Positions 11,187 through 21,775 of a stretch of 64,000 nucleotides of DNA are shown here, piece after piece; position 1 is the stretch's first letter, and each line of letters begins with the position of its first letter. The position numbers and the translations under genes were made by a program. The stretch is taken from the NCBI GenBank assembly GCA_021234155.1, contig JAJEKV010000415.1:62001-126000 (forward strand), read 5' to 3'. This stretch comes from Isoetes taiwanensis. Lineage: Eukaryota > Streptophyta > Lycopodiopsida > Isoetales > Isoetaceae. The notes beneath the pieces were generated by a model. That model made no database searches, was not told the DNA's origin, and saw only the letters and a list, made by a program, of their open reading frames with translations.

Positions 11187-11510
11187 ACCACCCAATAAGG
11201 TGGAGAACAGCATTACCCAACGGGTGGAAAACAATTACATAAAAAGAAATATGCGTCACCCCCGAGGTGGAAATAAACAGCATCACCCGCAGGTGGAGAT
11301 AGCATCACCCATAAGGTGGAGAAAAGCATCACCCAACAGGTGGATAACAATCATGTAAAAAGAAATATGCGTCACCCTCGAGGTGGAAATAAACAGCATC
11401 ACCCGGAGGGTGGAGAAAAAGCGTCACCCCGCAGGCGGAAGAAAATATGAGAAATAGAAAGGTGCGTCCCCATCACGGTGAAAATAAACAGCACCACCCA
11501 CAAAAAATGG
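11187..11510. repeat. Array of CACCC-N-GGGTGG mini-hairpins
   Basis: About ten short units each pair a CACCC-type arm with a GGTGG-type arm around a 3-6 nt loop that varies between units. Examples are CACCCAATAAGGTGG, CACCCCCGAGGTGG and CACCCGGAGGGTGG. The units are linked by A-rich spacers. Superimposed is a 116-bp higher-order period: GCGTCACC at 11253 and 11369, each preceded by AAAAAGAAATAT and followed by AAATAAACAGCATCACCC. No coding content. Confidence 0.85.
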
Positions 11511-11515
11511 TCCAA

Positions 11516-12789
11516 TAGAAACCCATGTCACTAAATTGCAATGGAGCGCCAAACGCAATATTTGGCACATCCAGACACAGAAAGAGCAAAAGATGATGTA
11601 TAATGATAGCACAATACACAATGATAGCACGATGCACTGTGAAAAGAAGAGCCCAACAGCTAGCTAGAAATGAAGTTCCCGGCAAATGATGCATAATGAT
11701 AGCAATGCACAAGGCACAATGATTAAAGAATCTGTCAAATGAAAAGATCACACTAAGAACATGAAAAGTCAACCACATCCAATAACATAAGAAGCAACTT
11801 CTCTAAGCTTACCAGATGCATGACAATCACTATCATAATGATCAATCTCAGAGCAAGGTCCAAAAGAAAATAAGGTTGACATCAAAAATTGGGATTAGCT
11901 TTGCATATGAATCAATATGCAAATTCGTCAATGGGGCAATGCATTAGATTCTTAAAAAAATAAGGACATCTAACCTTCTGATGCTGGGAAAGCGGAGTTG
12001 TTTGCATCTTGCAACTATCGGAATTGAACATAAGCGAGTCTAGCTGAGACTGAGAGATTTATGTGCTTCAATTTGTTGTACCCAAGATAATTTCAAGTCA
12101 AATAACATGCATCCTCCAATGCAAGTTTCCAAGGACAAATAGAAACTAATGATATGATATATGTCTTGAAGATGCTAGTATGCGATACAGCAGAGCAGCT
12201 CTGCAAAATGCATGAATGAAGATTGATTATATTTGAATCAGTTGCAGAGAGGCATAATGCTAACGTAATGCTAGTCATAGACAAATACCAAAAAAGAATT
12301 TGTTTTTTTCTATCCAAACATATATAATAGACAGACACTAAAAAAGAATTTGCTCGGTTCTATCAAAACATATATAAAGTTTGGTTGAAGTATCTTTGAG
12401 GTGTCGCCATGAGATGAATTGTTTCAGAAGATTGGGAGGCTTTAATATTTTAAATATGTAATATTTTTAAAAAACTGACACGTATATATGAATGTGACCC
12501 GATGACAAGACAACAACAACATTCAGACAACAAATAGCTGGATGGCTTCGAGATTTCAGATTTCGAGACAAGGCTGAACTTCTTGGTGTTCAAAGAAACC
12601 CGTCGACATTTAAGAAGCAAATAACTGGCTTGTAGAGTTCGGATTTCAGGACAAGCTCCAGATTTCTTGACGTCCAAGAAACCATAGCTTCGAGGTCATA
12701 TTTTGAGAAAAATCGGATTTCTTGGCATTCAAGAAAACTATTTGGCCGTTACTTAAAAAATTGATTTACTATCTAAGATGGCTGTATAT
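11516..12789. other. Intergenic
   Basis: No gene recognised on either strand. Near 12574, 12661 and 12716 a short motif of the type TTCTTGGCATTCAAGAAA recurs three times in diverged form. The open frames here lack any domain. Confidence 0.4.
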
Positions 12790-12877
12790 AGTTGTGAGTT
12801 GTTGGATCAATCCTGTCGTACCAGAACAGGAGGGGGAGAGTCTCGCCCACAACATCCAAACACACATTCTCGATCGG

Positions 12878-13175
12878 ATGACATTCCCGGGGCCAGTTCA
12901 CATTTCTCGAGCAGTTCACATTTGACCGCATTGTTATATTCGTGGTGGCGGATGCGCAGGTGCGTGATGCCATATTGCGCCAGGGCAAGATGCTGCTGTA
13001 CGTGGACCGGGACCTCACACCCGCACAACAGAAGGCACGCAGACAGGAGCTTGTCAGGGTCAGAGGCATTCGCCACCAAAGGGGTGCCGCAGGATTGGTT
13101 CGGGGCAGGATGCACATTTTTTGCCGACCTTTCTGCTGCCGAACCGCCCGACCACAACCGCCCGGTGAGCGTGGC
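12878..13175 (+). pseudogene. LINE A ORF1 RNA-binding C-terminus
   Basis: An open segment reads FDRIVIFVVADAQVRDAILR, then QGKMLLYVDRDLTPAQQKAR. It resembles the C-terminal half of L1-type ORF1 proteins, where a basic RRM-like fold ends in a conserved D-L-T/S-R segment. A proline- and serine-rich stretch follows (about 13190-13320) before the endonuclease. The N-terminal coiled coil was not found. Assignment rests on the pattern and on its position in front of the endonuclease. Confidence 0.55.
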
Positions 13176-13339
13176 CACCTTACGCTTCTCCTACCCGCCC
13201 CCCCCTCCCCCTTCTCCTACTCTTACTCCTGCTCCCTCCACGACCCCGCCCTCTCGGCCACATGTTGCCTCCGCTCCATCTACTCACTCGGCCTCTGCTT
13301 CCCGTCCTCCCCGCCACTCATTTGCGCATACCATGGCTG

Positions 13340-15591
13340 CGACAAATAGGAATTGTGCCTCCGGGGTGGTCTCATGGAATTGTCGAGGCTTCCCTTGGCG
13401 AAGCGAGGGGCAGATCTCAACTTCGTGGCGACCAATATGGATCTCATCTTTCTCATGGAGACATGGGAGCATCTTTGAGCACGAGGCTACGATCTGTAGG
13501 GTTACCAACATTTTCGGTCTTCAATACATGCGATAAAGAGGAGGGGTCATGGTGGGGTTGCTTGCTACTACTTGGACAACCTTGGCACATTCGGTTACCC
13601 TCGAGGAAGACAGACGGAACACAGCCGGTACTTGTGGGTTCGTGTGCATAATACCGGTGGCAACCCTCTTTTTTACGGCGCTGTTATTTCCCTCACGAGA
13701 GAGCACCTTCTATCGCAGCCCACCCCGATGCGGATAGGATGGACCCTTATGTCGATCTATATGATGACATGGCCCGGCCAAGCGGTTGGGTAGGGTCGTC
13801 CTTCTTGGGGATTTCAATGCACGGACAGGAGTAGAGCATCCCATGAGACTTGACCCCCTCGCTGACGATGTCCTGCAGCTACGTCCCACAGAAGCAATCT
13901 GGCCATGAGGATCCGATGATAGCCAGGTCACTCGCTTTGGCAGACAGTTGGTCCTGCTATGTGGTATTTTTGACTTGATAATTTGCAATGGCCTGTCACA
14001 ATGGCCCGCTTCTCGCAAGTGCACATGCAATGGTCTAGTGTGGTGGACTATGTTCTCGTAGTTGCGCACGATATGCATCTCATCGATCGTTTACGGGTGG
14101 CACCGGCGGTCGGGGATGAGGAGGTCGACTCGGATCACCTCCCACTTTATTTGGACATGGTTTGGAAAGCCGCCGGGGAACCCCCACTATGCCAGCCCCT
14201 CGCCATCCTCGATTGCGACTAGATTATGGCAGCAGAGAGGACTACGGCAAGATGCTCATGGGACGCCTCGCCGGCAATTCTGCGGACCCCACACTAGAAG
14301 CGTGAGACAGACCGGTTGACTTCGCTATTACGGGATGCGGCGGGGCGAGGTGCTTTGGCGGACCTCCCCCTCCGGCGTCGCCGCTCTTCGGGGGTCAGCA
14401 ACATTTCAGCGTAACCGATGGTTTGATGCGAGTGTAAAGAACGCATAGCGCCCGGCTCCGTCACGATCGGATCCGGTACCCGCTTGCAGGCCACCACCGC
14501 GATGCTCAGCGCCCATCCGAAGGAGACAAAAGCGATACCTTGCCTGCATCGGGGAGATGTTCGCCTGGCGGGCACTCATCCTCGAACCTTTTGGCGCAGA
14601 GTGCTTCGAAGGCCGGGAGCCAGCCCTACGAGGGGGACATCACACCCGGCGGTGGGAGCGATACTTGCGGCGGCTCTATGACCCACCGAGGGGCCGCGTG
14701 CGCCCATACCCCCGCGGGATGGCCCCCATTGGTTCTCATGAGGAGGAGGATGTTGTGGAGGGCACGCAAGCGGGTGGCTAATGGGAAGGCGGTGACCTCG
14801 ATGGTATGCGGCCGAGTTAGTCAAATGGGCGAGGCGGCCCGGCCGGTGCCGATCCTCACTACCCTGTTCAGCGAGCATTGCGGGGAAGGTTTCCCAGACA
14901 ATGGACCACAAGCGGGGGTTGTCCCCATTCACAAGGCGGGCGACCCACCTTTGTCCCCGAGCCAATTCTGCAGGACCATCATGGTCGATTCGGTATTTGC
15001 CAAACTGTTGGGCTGGCATTCTCGGCAGCGATTGATTGACTGCTTTGGGCGGCGGATGTCGCGAGCCCTCACACAAGCGGGCTTTAGACCCGCCACTCAG
15101 CGATTGACCATATATTTACACCTGCGGGCGATTGAAGACGGCCGGAACCATCGGCGGGACTTGTATTCTTTGCTTTGTGGACTTCGCGAAGGCTTTTGAT
15201 CTGGTCCCGGGGAAAAGCTATGGGCTGGGCTGCGTCAGCTGGGGCTGCGCTACTGCGGGTAATGCCATATGAGAAAGTGGTATGAGAGAGTTGTTTTGGT
15301 AGGATCACCGACGGGCCAAGCATTCCCGGTAGTATCGGGGGTCGAGGCGGGGCTGCCCCCTCACCAACACTTTTGGCCTCTACATTGTCGGTTAGAGCCA
15401 CGGCTTATCGAGCATGGGGGATAGCATACGACTTTTGCACGGTGTCATCCGCCGACTCATCTATGGGGACGATATTGACCTTCCGCCCACACCCGAAGCT
15501 ATGCGTCTCATCCGGATGCCCTAGACACATTACGTGGGGCTCTGGGACATGCTTGGCGTGATTTGGCCAAGACCAGGGTGGTTCCCATATC
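13340..15591 (+). pseudogene. LINE A ORF2: endonuclease and reverse transcriptase
   Basis: APE endonuclease landmarks run in order: SWNCRGFP (about 13373), LIFLMETWEH (about 13444), GDFNARTG (about 13807) and VDSDHLPLY (about 14126). RT blocks follow: VVPIHKAG (about 14915), QAGFRPATQ (about 15075), motif A CFVDFAKAFD (about 15173) and the catalytic YGDD box at 15462-15473. Each block lies in a different frame from its neighbour at several points. The enzyme would nick target DNA and copy the LINE RNA at the nick. It is dead here, and the Copia insertion cuts it after LAKTRVVP. Confidence 0.85.
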
Positions 15592-15596
15592 CTCTT

Positions 15597-16251
15597 TGAT
15601 GATTTTTATTGCACTACAAGCTTTAACTTTCAAGAAGATTGTCACAGCAATTCATTCAACTTCAATTTATTCTAAGGTCATTCAACACAATATCTTTCAA
15701 TGGTCATTAAACCACATAGTCAATAAACCATTGAATACAATTAGAATCTGCTCAATCTATTCATCCAATTCCAGCATCGTTCCCCCTGTGTATAGTCGCA
15801 ACCTCCCAATTCCGGCGCTTGCAAGAGGAGCCAAAATGTGGTCACTCATCCCCTTGTCTTATAGTCACCCTGCTGCAGCTTTCCAATCTCAATTCGTCCA
15901 CTTGTCCAATTGTGCATCTCCTTTATCTAGAAGGTTTATCAACTTGCCTAAAAATTCGGAGTAGATAGACTTGCTCTCCTTAAATTTCGGCCCTAGTTGA
16001 CTTTGACTTTGACTAGTCAACCCAAACCCTAAGTGGCGGGCAGGGGGTGTCTGATGATTTCTAGCGAGCCTAGCAACACCCGGGTACCACTAGCCCGCCA
16101 CCTTTGACTTTTACCTTAAAAGTTGACCTACTGCCACTGCTTCTCATAGGTCAGCACTTTATATGACTCATGCACATTCTAATCTCATCACCGCTTCTCA
16201 TAGATTAGATATGGTAAAAATATAATATCACATGACAACTGTATTTTAACA
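15597..16251 (-). repeat. Copia 3' LTR (complete, 655 bp)
   Basis: On the plus strand it begins TGATGATTTTTATTGC and ends GTATTTTAACA, giving TG...CA termini in element orientation. A TATA-like CATATAAAG lies about 90 nt from its start. It borders the TSD copy at 15592-15596 and follows the polypurine tract. Confidence 0.93.
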
Positions 16252-19200
16252 TTCCCCCTTCATGTGATATTGACTGCACTGTAACAATGCCCTTATTTGC
16301 TGAAATCTTGAAACTGGCAGGGCCTTTGTAAGAATATCTGCCATTTGATCTACTGTGCTGACATAAGTTAGATGTACTTGGTCTTTCTTTACCATATCTC
16401 TAATAAAATGTACTTCTAATTCAATATGTTTTGATCTTTCATGTAGAACTGGGTTTTTTGTCATGGCAATGCAGCTGGTATTGTCACAATATATAACTGT
16501 TGGTCCTGATTGTGTAAAACCTAACTCTTTCATAAGTCTTCTTTCCCAAACTAACTCCTTTGTCACCAATGATGCTGAGTTATATTCAGCCTCAGCACTA
16601 GAGAGTGCAATGCTAGATTGCTTTTTGCATTTCCATGCAACTGGAGCTCCACCTAACAATACAACATATCCTGAAGTGGATTTCCGTTTGTCCAGGTCTC
16701 CTGCCCAGTCAGCATCACAATAGGCTTGCAATTGTAAGTTAGTATCATTGAATAATATGCCAAATTGTACTGTACCTTTCAAATACTTCAAAATCCTTTT
16801 GGCTGCATTCCAATGTGCTTTCCCAGGATTGTTATTGTATCTGCTAAGTATATTGACTGCAAATGCAATATCCGGTCGAGTACAGTTGGCTACATATGAC
16901 AGACATCCAATCAAACTCCTATAGGGTACCCTTTCCATTTGTATACTTTCCTTTTCAGTTCTTGGACAGATTTCACTAGATATTTTGTGACCAGGTACCA
17001 TGGGGGTGGCTGCCACATTGCAATTTTCCATATGAAATCTCTTCAACATATTTTGGATGTGACCTTGCTGACTTAAGACAAGTATTTTCTGATCCCTGTT
17101 TCTGTATACATCAATCCCAAGAAATCTCTTTAACTCACCCAGGTCAGTCATCTGGAATCTTCTCTTTAGAATTTCTTTACAATGGTTTAATACTCTATTG
17201 CTTTTAGCCACCATAATATTGTCATCAACATACAATGCAATGATACACCATTCATCTCCCAGATTAAATCTATATAGATTCCCATCACCATTAAGTTTTT
17301 TGAAACCTTGTTCTAACAAATATCCATCCATGCATTTGTACCATTCTCTAGGAGACTGTTTGAGACCATACATTGCTCTATTTAGTTTCCAAACTTTCCC
17401 TTTTTCTTCATCAAAGCCAGCTGCAGGTTTCAGATAAATTTCTTCTTCCAATTTGGCATTTAAAAATGTTGTGCTCACATCCATGTGATGTATTTCAAAA
17501 CTACATGCATTAGCAATGGCCAGAAGCATTCTTAAACTGTTTATCTTGACTAAAGGTGAAAAAGTTTCATCAAAGTCTTCACCCTTTTTCTGTGTAAACC
17601 CTTGTGCAACAAGCCTGGCTTTAAATTTCTTTGTTTTTCCATCTACTCCAGGTTTTATTCGATATATCCACTTATTTCCTACTATATTTTTGTCCAAGGG
17701 CATATCTACTACAGTGTATGTACCTGTTCTTTTAAAAGCCTTCATTTCTTCTTCCATTGCATGTCTCCAGTGTTTTGCATTAATATCACTTATGGCTTCA
17801 TTATAACTTTGAGGTACTTTATCAGATTCAAGTACTAGTATGTCAAATACTGTATGAATCTCACCTTCAATTGGCTTTAATCTTTTGCTTTTTCCCACCT
17901 CAGTTCTGCCATGCAGTTCCACATCATGTTTGGCTTCATCTGCTAATATTTGAGCTTCTGTCCTCTTTGCTTTCCTTTTGGGTTTGTCTGGCTTAATAAC
18001 TTCTTCCTCTTCCATTTCAATGCTTTGATTCATCCTAGGTTCAATTTCTGGCTCTGGGGCTATTTCAGACTCATTATCAGAGTCACTCATATCCATCTGA
18101 TCTTTAATTCTCTCCTCCTTCTCATTTAGGTTTTGTTTTATTTCTGTCAACTCTTTCAACTCTTCTTCTTTTTTGCATTCAGACATATCTTCTGAATTTA
18201 TCTTAGGAATCTTCCTATAGAATTCTTTCTCATTGAAAACAACATCTCTACTAATTATGATTTTCCTTCTTGCAGGATCATATAATCTGAATGCCTTAGA
18301 ATTTGAGTCATACCCTACGAGATATGCTATGTAGGCTCTATCATCCAATTTTTTTCTTAACTCTTCTGGAACATGCACAAAACACAAACATCCATAAGCC
18401 TTTAAATTTTCATAGGTTGGACACTTACCTGTCCACAGCATATCTGGTATGGCTCCTTTTATGCTTGAAGATGGCAGCAGATTTTGTACATACACTGCTG
18501 TTTTAATAGCTTCATCCCAGAGAAAATTCGGAAGTCCTGAATATTTTAGCATGGATCTTACAACATCAAGCAATGTCCTGTTCTTCCTTTCTGCAACTCC
18601 ATTTTGTTGTGGTGAATACCTACAGGTTAGTTGTCTCTTAATTCCTTTATTTGCACAAAAAGCTCTAAACTCATCTGACACATATTCACCTCCCCTATCA
18701 GACCTTATACATTTTATCTTCCTTCCTGTTTCCAACTCTGATTCAGCAGCAAACAATTTCAAGGCATCAAATGCTTGATCCTTTGTTTTCAATAAATAGC
18801 ATTTAGTTCTTCTGCTAAAATCATCTATGAAGCTCATAAAATATTTGTGTCCACTCAAACTTGTAATATTTATTGGACCACATAAATCTGTGTGTATTAA
18901 GTCCAAAATGCCCTTTGCCCTTTTATTTGACTTTTTGAATGGTAGTCTTGATTGCTTCCCTAATTGACAACCACCACACACAAATTTTCCTTCTACTGGT
19001 TTAGCAGAGATTAGCCCCTTCTTTCCAAGTGCTTCTATAATGGTAGAATTTGTATGGCAAAGTCTGTTATGCCATAGTTTCAGATCTGGATATTCAACAA
19101 CATTTATTTCAGGAAGATGCTCAATATCAAGTCCAAATAGATTCCCAACACGTTTTCCAATAAACTTCAATTCACCATCCAAAAACACTTTACATTGAAG

Positions 19201-19527
19201 TTGCTCAAACAATACTTTGTATCCCAAATCTACCAGTTGACAAACAGATATAAGATTTCTCACTAGGCTAGGCACACACAAAACTTCTCTCAATTTGACA
19301 ATTTTTCCATTCAAATCAAACAGTTCTAACACTCCGTAATCTTCTATTTCCTTAATGCCTCCATCTCCAAGTTGGACATGTCCTTCTTTCTTCCGCCGAT
19401 CTTTAAGCAAATGCAGATCACACATCACACTTTTTTTCTCTGCTCCTGAATCTATTACAACAAACTTGTTATTATCCTTTCTTGAAGGCAACGAAACATT
19501 ACAAGTCAAATGTTTTCTTACCTCCAC
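16246..19527 (-). CDS. pol: Copia pol: protease, integrase, RT, RNase H
   Basis: An uninterrupted 1093-codon frame. The aspartic protease site is VIDSGAEKKS near the start. The pre-integrase zinc region is WHNRLCH with CGGCQLGK. The integrase carries its catalytic residues in HTDLCGP, RSDRGGEY and NGVAERKNRT. The RT shows VVDMPLDKNIVGNKWIYRIK, ARLVAQGF and the YVDD box. RNase H has YCDADWAGD, SSAEAEY and YCDNTS, then SKHIEL. The true frame opens a little upstream of 19527 (HQCNRKTSQQSEG), and no ATG is needed because Copia gag-pol is normally one polyprotein. The shift from the gag frame is probably a mutation between 19530 and 19614. The stop codon lies two bases inside the 3' LTR. Confidence 0.96.
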   Translation of the reverse strand: MEVRKHLTCNVSLPSRKDNNKFVVIDSGAEKKSVMCDLHLLKDRRKKEGHVQLGDGGIKEIEDYGVLELFDLNGKIVKLREVLCVPSLVRNLISVCQLVDLGYKVLFEQLQCKVFLDGELKFIGKRVGNLFGLDIEHLPEINVVEYPDLKLWHNRLCHTNSTIIEALGKKGLISAKPVEGKFVCGGCQLGKQSRLPFKKSNKRAKGILDLIHTDLCGPINITSLSGHKYFMSFIDDFSRRTKCYLLKTKDQAFDALKLFAAESELETGRKIKCIRSDRGGEYVSDEFRAFCANKGIKRQLTCRYSPQQNGVAERKNRTLLDVVRSMLKYSGLPNFLWDEAIKTAVYVQNLLPSSSIKGAIPDMLWTGKCPTYENLKAYGCLCFVHVPEELRKKLDDRAYIAYLVGYDSNSKAFRLYDPARRKIIISRDVVFNEKEFYRKIPKINSEDMSECKKEEELKELTEIKQNLNEKEERIKDQMDMSDSDNESEIAPEPEIEPRMNQSIEMEEEEVIKPDKPKRKAKRTEAQILADEAKHDVELHGRTEVGKSKRLKPIEGEIHTVFDILVLESDKVPQSYNEAISDINAKHWRHAMEEEMKAFKRTGTYTVVDMPLDKNIVGNKWIYRIKPGVDGKTKKFKARLVAQGFTQKKGEDFDETFSPLVKINSLRMLLAIANACSFEIHHMDVSTTFLNAKLEEEIYLKPAAGFDEEKGKVWKLNRAMYGLKQSPREWYKCMDGYLLEQGFKKLNGDGNLYRFNLGDEWCIIALYVDDNIMVAKSNRVLNHCKEILKRRFQMTDLGELKRFLGIDVYRNRDQKILVLSQQGHIQNMLKRFHMENCNVAATPMVPGHKISSEICPRTEKESIQMERVPYRSLIGCLSYVANCTRPDIAFAVNILSRYNNNPGKAHWNAAKRILKYLKGTVQFGILFNDTNLQLQAYCDADWAGDLDKRKSTSGYVVLLGGAPVAWKCKKQSSIALSSAEAEYNSASLVTKELVWERRLMKELGFTQSGPTVIYCDNTSCIAMTKNPVLHERSKHIELEVHFIRDMVKKDQVHLTYVSTVDQMADILTKALPVSRFQQIRALLQCSQYHMKGEC
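16252..16260 (-). promoter_or_regulatory. Copia polypurine tract
   Basis: AAGGGGGAA in element orientation directly abuts the TGTTAAAA start of the 3' LTR, the expected plus-strand primer site. It also encodes the last residues of pol (KGE). Confidence 0.9.
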
Positions 19528-19613
19528 AGTATCATCTTCTGATTCACCTTCACTTTGCTGGCTTGTTTTTCTATTACATTGATGCTTGCACCACCCTCAA
19601 GCTTCCCCTTCCT

Positions 19614-20342
19614 CTACCACCTCGCGCCACCTCTGTTTCCACCAGATCTTCCTCTTCCCCTTCCCTTTTTAGGACTTGGACAGTCTGAGGCAAAATGACC
19701 TTTGCCCTCACAATTAAAGCATCTAAATTCTTTTACACTACTATTTGAACATTCACTCCTCAAGTGACCATATTGATTACAAGAATAGCAGGGTCCTAGT
19801 TTTTCCTTTTGAAATTTAACAAAACTCCCTTTTTTGGACTTGCCTGTATATAACACTTCAGTTGAATGTTCATCTTCCTCCTGGCTCCCTCTAGTCTGCT
19901 CGAACTCTGTACGAATCATTCTGATAGCATGTTCTTTGGATGTAGCTACATTCCTGAGCAGAGTTGCCAGCTGATGATTATGAGACACAGACCTTGCCAA
20001 TGCCAATATCTGGTATTGGTCATTTAATATATTCCCAGCTCCCTCAAGATCTGCAATAACAGAATCAAATCTTTCTAGGAAGTCAGTTAAATTATCTTTT
20101 TCAGACAACTTCATCTTTCTTAGCTCCTTTTCCAACATGTCTATTTGTGAAGAGCTTTTTTGTTCATAATGCTTTATGAGATAATCCCACATCTCCTTTG
20201 GCTTCATGCCTCGAAGTTTCAACTTTAAGGCAGTTCCTACCTTACACATGATTATGGCTTGAGCTTCCATAATCTTTGCATCATCACCTGCACTTGGAGG
20301 ACTTCCCCCTTTACAGGCTTTAACTTTCAAGAAGATTGTCAC
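19614..20342 (-). CDS. gag: Copia gag (N-terminally truncated)
   Basis: A 242-codon frame. The first ~10 residues are LTR sequence (MTIFLKVKAC), an accidental start made by the deletion joining LTR to gag. True gag sequence begins near AKIMEAQAIIMCKVGTALKL, so about 60 usual N-terminal residues are absent. It has the UBN2-type core (MKPKEMWDYLIKHYE, then ELRKMKLSEKDNLTDFLERF) and two zinc knuckles, CYSCNQYGHLRSEC and CFNCEGKGHFASDC, both CX2CX4HX4C. A basic GRGRGRSGG tail follows. It forms the particle and binds RNA. pol lies in another frame downstream. Confidence 0.92.
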   Translation of the reverse strand: MTIFLKVKACKGGSPPSAGDDAKIMEAQAIIMCKVGTALKLKLRGMKPKEMWDYLIKHYEQKSSSQIDMLEKELRKMKLSEKDNLTDFLERFDSVIADLEGAGNILNDQYQILALARSVSHNHQLATLLRNVATSKEHAIRMIRTEFEQTRGSQEEDEHSTEVLYTGKSKKGSFVKFQKEKLGPCYSCNQYGHLRSECSNSSVKEFRCFNCEGKGHFASDCPSPKKGRGRGRSGGNRGGARW

Positions 20343-20954
20343 AGCAATTCATTCAACTTCAATTTATTCTAAGGTCATTCAACACAATATCTTTCAATGG
20401 TCATTAAACCACATAGTCAATAAACCATTGAATACAATTAGAATCTGCTCAATCTATTCATCCAATTCCAGCATCGTTCCCCCTGTGTATAGTCGCAACC
20501 TCCCAATTCTGGCGCTTGCAAGAGGAGCCAAAATGTGGTCACTCATCCCCTTGTCTTATAGTCACCCTGCTGCAGCTTTCCAATCTCAATTCGTCCACTT
20601 GTCCAATTGTGCATCTCCTTTATCTAGAAGGTTTATCAACTTGCCTAAAAATTCGGGAGTAGATAGACTTGCTCTCCTTAAATTTCGGCCCTAGTTGACT
20701 TTTGACTTTGACTAGTCAACCCAAACCCTAAGTGGCGGTGGGGGTGTTCGATGATTTCTAGCGAGCCTAGCAACACCCCCGTACCACTAGCCCGCCACCT
20801 TTGACTTTTTACCTTAAAAGTTGACCCATCGCCACGCTTCTCATAGGTCAAGACTTTTATATGACTCATGCATATTCTAATTCCATCGCCATCCGCTTCT
20901 CATAGATTAGATATGGCAAAAATATAATATCACATGACAATCAGTATTTTAACA
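20317..20954 (-). repeat. Copia 5' LTR (U5 end deleted)
   Basis: It matches the 3' LTR from GTTAAAGC outward to TGTTAAAATA, but the last ~23 bp at the U5 end are missing. The sequence passes directly into gag at about 20316. A TATAAAAG box (plus-strand CTTTTATA at 20854-20861) lies 93-100 nt from the LTR start and would be the element's promoter. Confidence 0.9.
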
Positions 20955-20959
20955 CTCTT

Positions 20960-21775
20960 CACGCCACCCACGCCTCCCGCACTCACATATCGGGGGCGGC
21001 CAGAGAGGTCGCCCACCTACAAGTACCTAGGGGTGGAGTTCCCCTCCTCGCTCTATTGGGAGGCGCCCATCCGCTATGTGGTGACAGGCCGGAAAGCGCT
21101 TTATGCCATGCGTAACAACAAATACCCTGGCAGAGCTCTATGATTGGGGCCATCGGTCCACACTTTTTGGGCACCGGTCGAGCCCGCCCTTCTCAGACGG
21201 GTCGAGGTTTGGGGCCCGGTCGTCTCTTTGGCGACCTGGAATGACTTGGAGCAGGTGCGTAAGGCATTTTGGCACGGGCATTTGGGGTGAAACCGGGCCC
21301 CCTATCGATTCTCGGCCGCATGAAACCGATTCTACCGCCAACAAAACCCTTGATAGACACATCGTCTATTTTTAGAAAGTGGTTAATATGGGTGATGCTC
21401 AACTCCCCCACCTGGCTTACGCTGTGGCAATGGGCCCGCAGCGGCTCAGGGCCTGTTGGAGGGGTAAGAGAGATCAGTGGTTCGCCAGATGGAACGCGGC
21501 GAGAGCACAAAAGCGCAGGTGGACACAGAGGTCGATCCCGACAGCTGCGGGGAGTACACGGGACGCTTGCTTCCTTTGGCAAGCTCGGGATCCCTCTAGA
21601 GCGGGTCAAAACGCCCATTACAAGGAGCACATCAACCCCGTGTTAGCCGGGGCCCGCAGCTCTCTCCACTGCGTTTTCGGCCTGCAAAAAAAGCGCAGAC
21701 TCATTGCCTCCATTCGCACAGGTGCCCACCATCTTCGCATCGAGACGGGCAGGTGGATTGGGGAGCCCCGCTAGG
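20960..21775 (+). pseudogene. LINE A ORF2 distal part after the Copia insertion
   Basis: Continuation of the reading interrupted at 15591: TYKYLGVEFPSSLYWEAPIR, then VEVWGPVVSLATWNDLEQV, then KKRRLIASIRTGAHHLRIET. Downstream the related copies have a CX2C-H-C zinc-like segment (RLCECCHQGAIEDECHAL at 54674-55330). This copy diverges at about 21772, just before it. Confidence 0.8.

Larger units (their letters stand above)
15597..20954 (-). mobile_element. Ty1/Copia LTR retrotransposon
   Basis: A complete-looking element with gag, protease, integrase, RT and RNase H in the Copia order. The 5-bp target-site duplication CTCTT sits at 15592-15596 and 20955-20959. The LTRs start TGTTAAAATA and the 3' LTR ends CATCA in element orientation. 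The two LTRs are roughly 95% identical by eye, with most differences in U3. The 5' LTR lacks its last ~23 bp, the primer-binding site and the start of gag, so this copy cannot prime reverse transcription. It sits inside LINE A. Confidence 0.95.
12790..21775 (+). mobile_element. LINE A (second lineage), split by Copia
   Basis: A GC-rich, decayed LINE with ORF1, APE endonuclease and reverse transcriptase. It is interrupted at 15592-20959 by a Copia element, and LINE coding sequence resumes at 20960. Before the break it reads LAKTRVVPIS. After it, it reads LTYRGRPERSPTYKYLGVEF, the KYLG motif expected soon after RT motif D. A second copy is LINE B at 56900-61255. A C-terminal segment (KKRRLIASIRTGAHHLRIET, about 21687-21750) is almost identical to the minus-strand copy at 54939-55184. 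The 3' tail is missing after about 21775. Many frameshifts make it inactive. Confidence 0.85.

Noticed and set aside
11187-11510. CRISPR-like array
   Set aside because: Units are hairpins with variable loops and irregular spacers of low complexity, and the genome is a plant nuclear one.
12778-13536. 252-codon frame rich in Pro and Ser
   Set aside because: It overlaps the LINE A ORF1/endonuclease segments in another frame and is a high-GC shadow.
16463-18778. Several plus-strand frames of 60-109 codons
   Set aside because: They are antisense shadows of the intact Copia pol frame.
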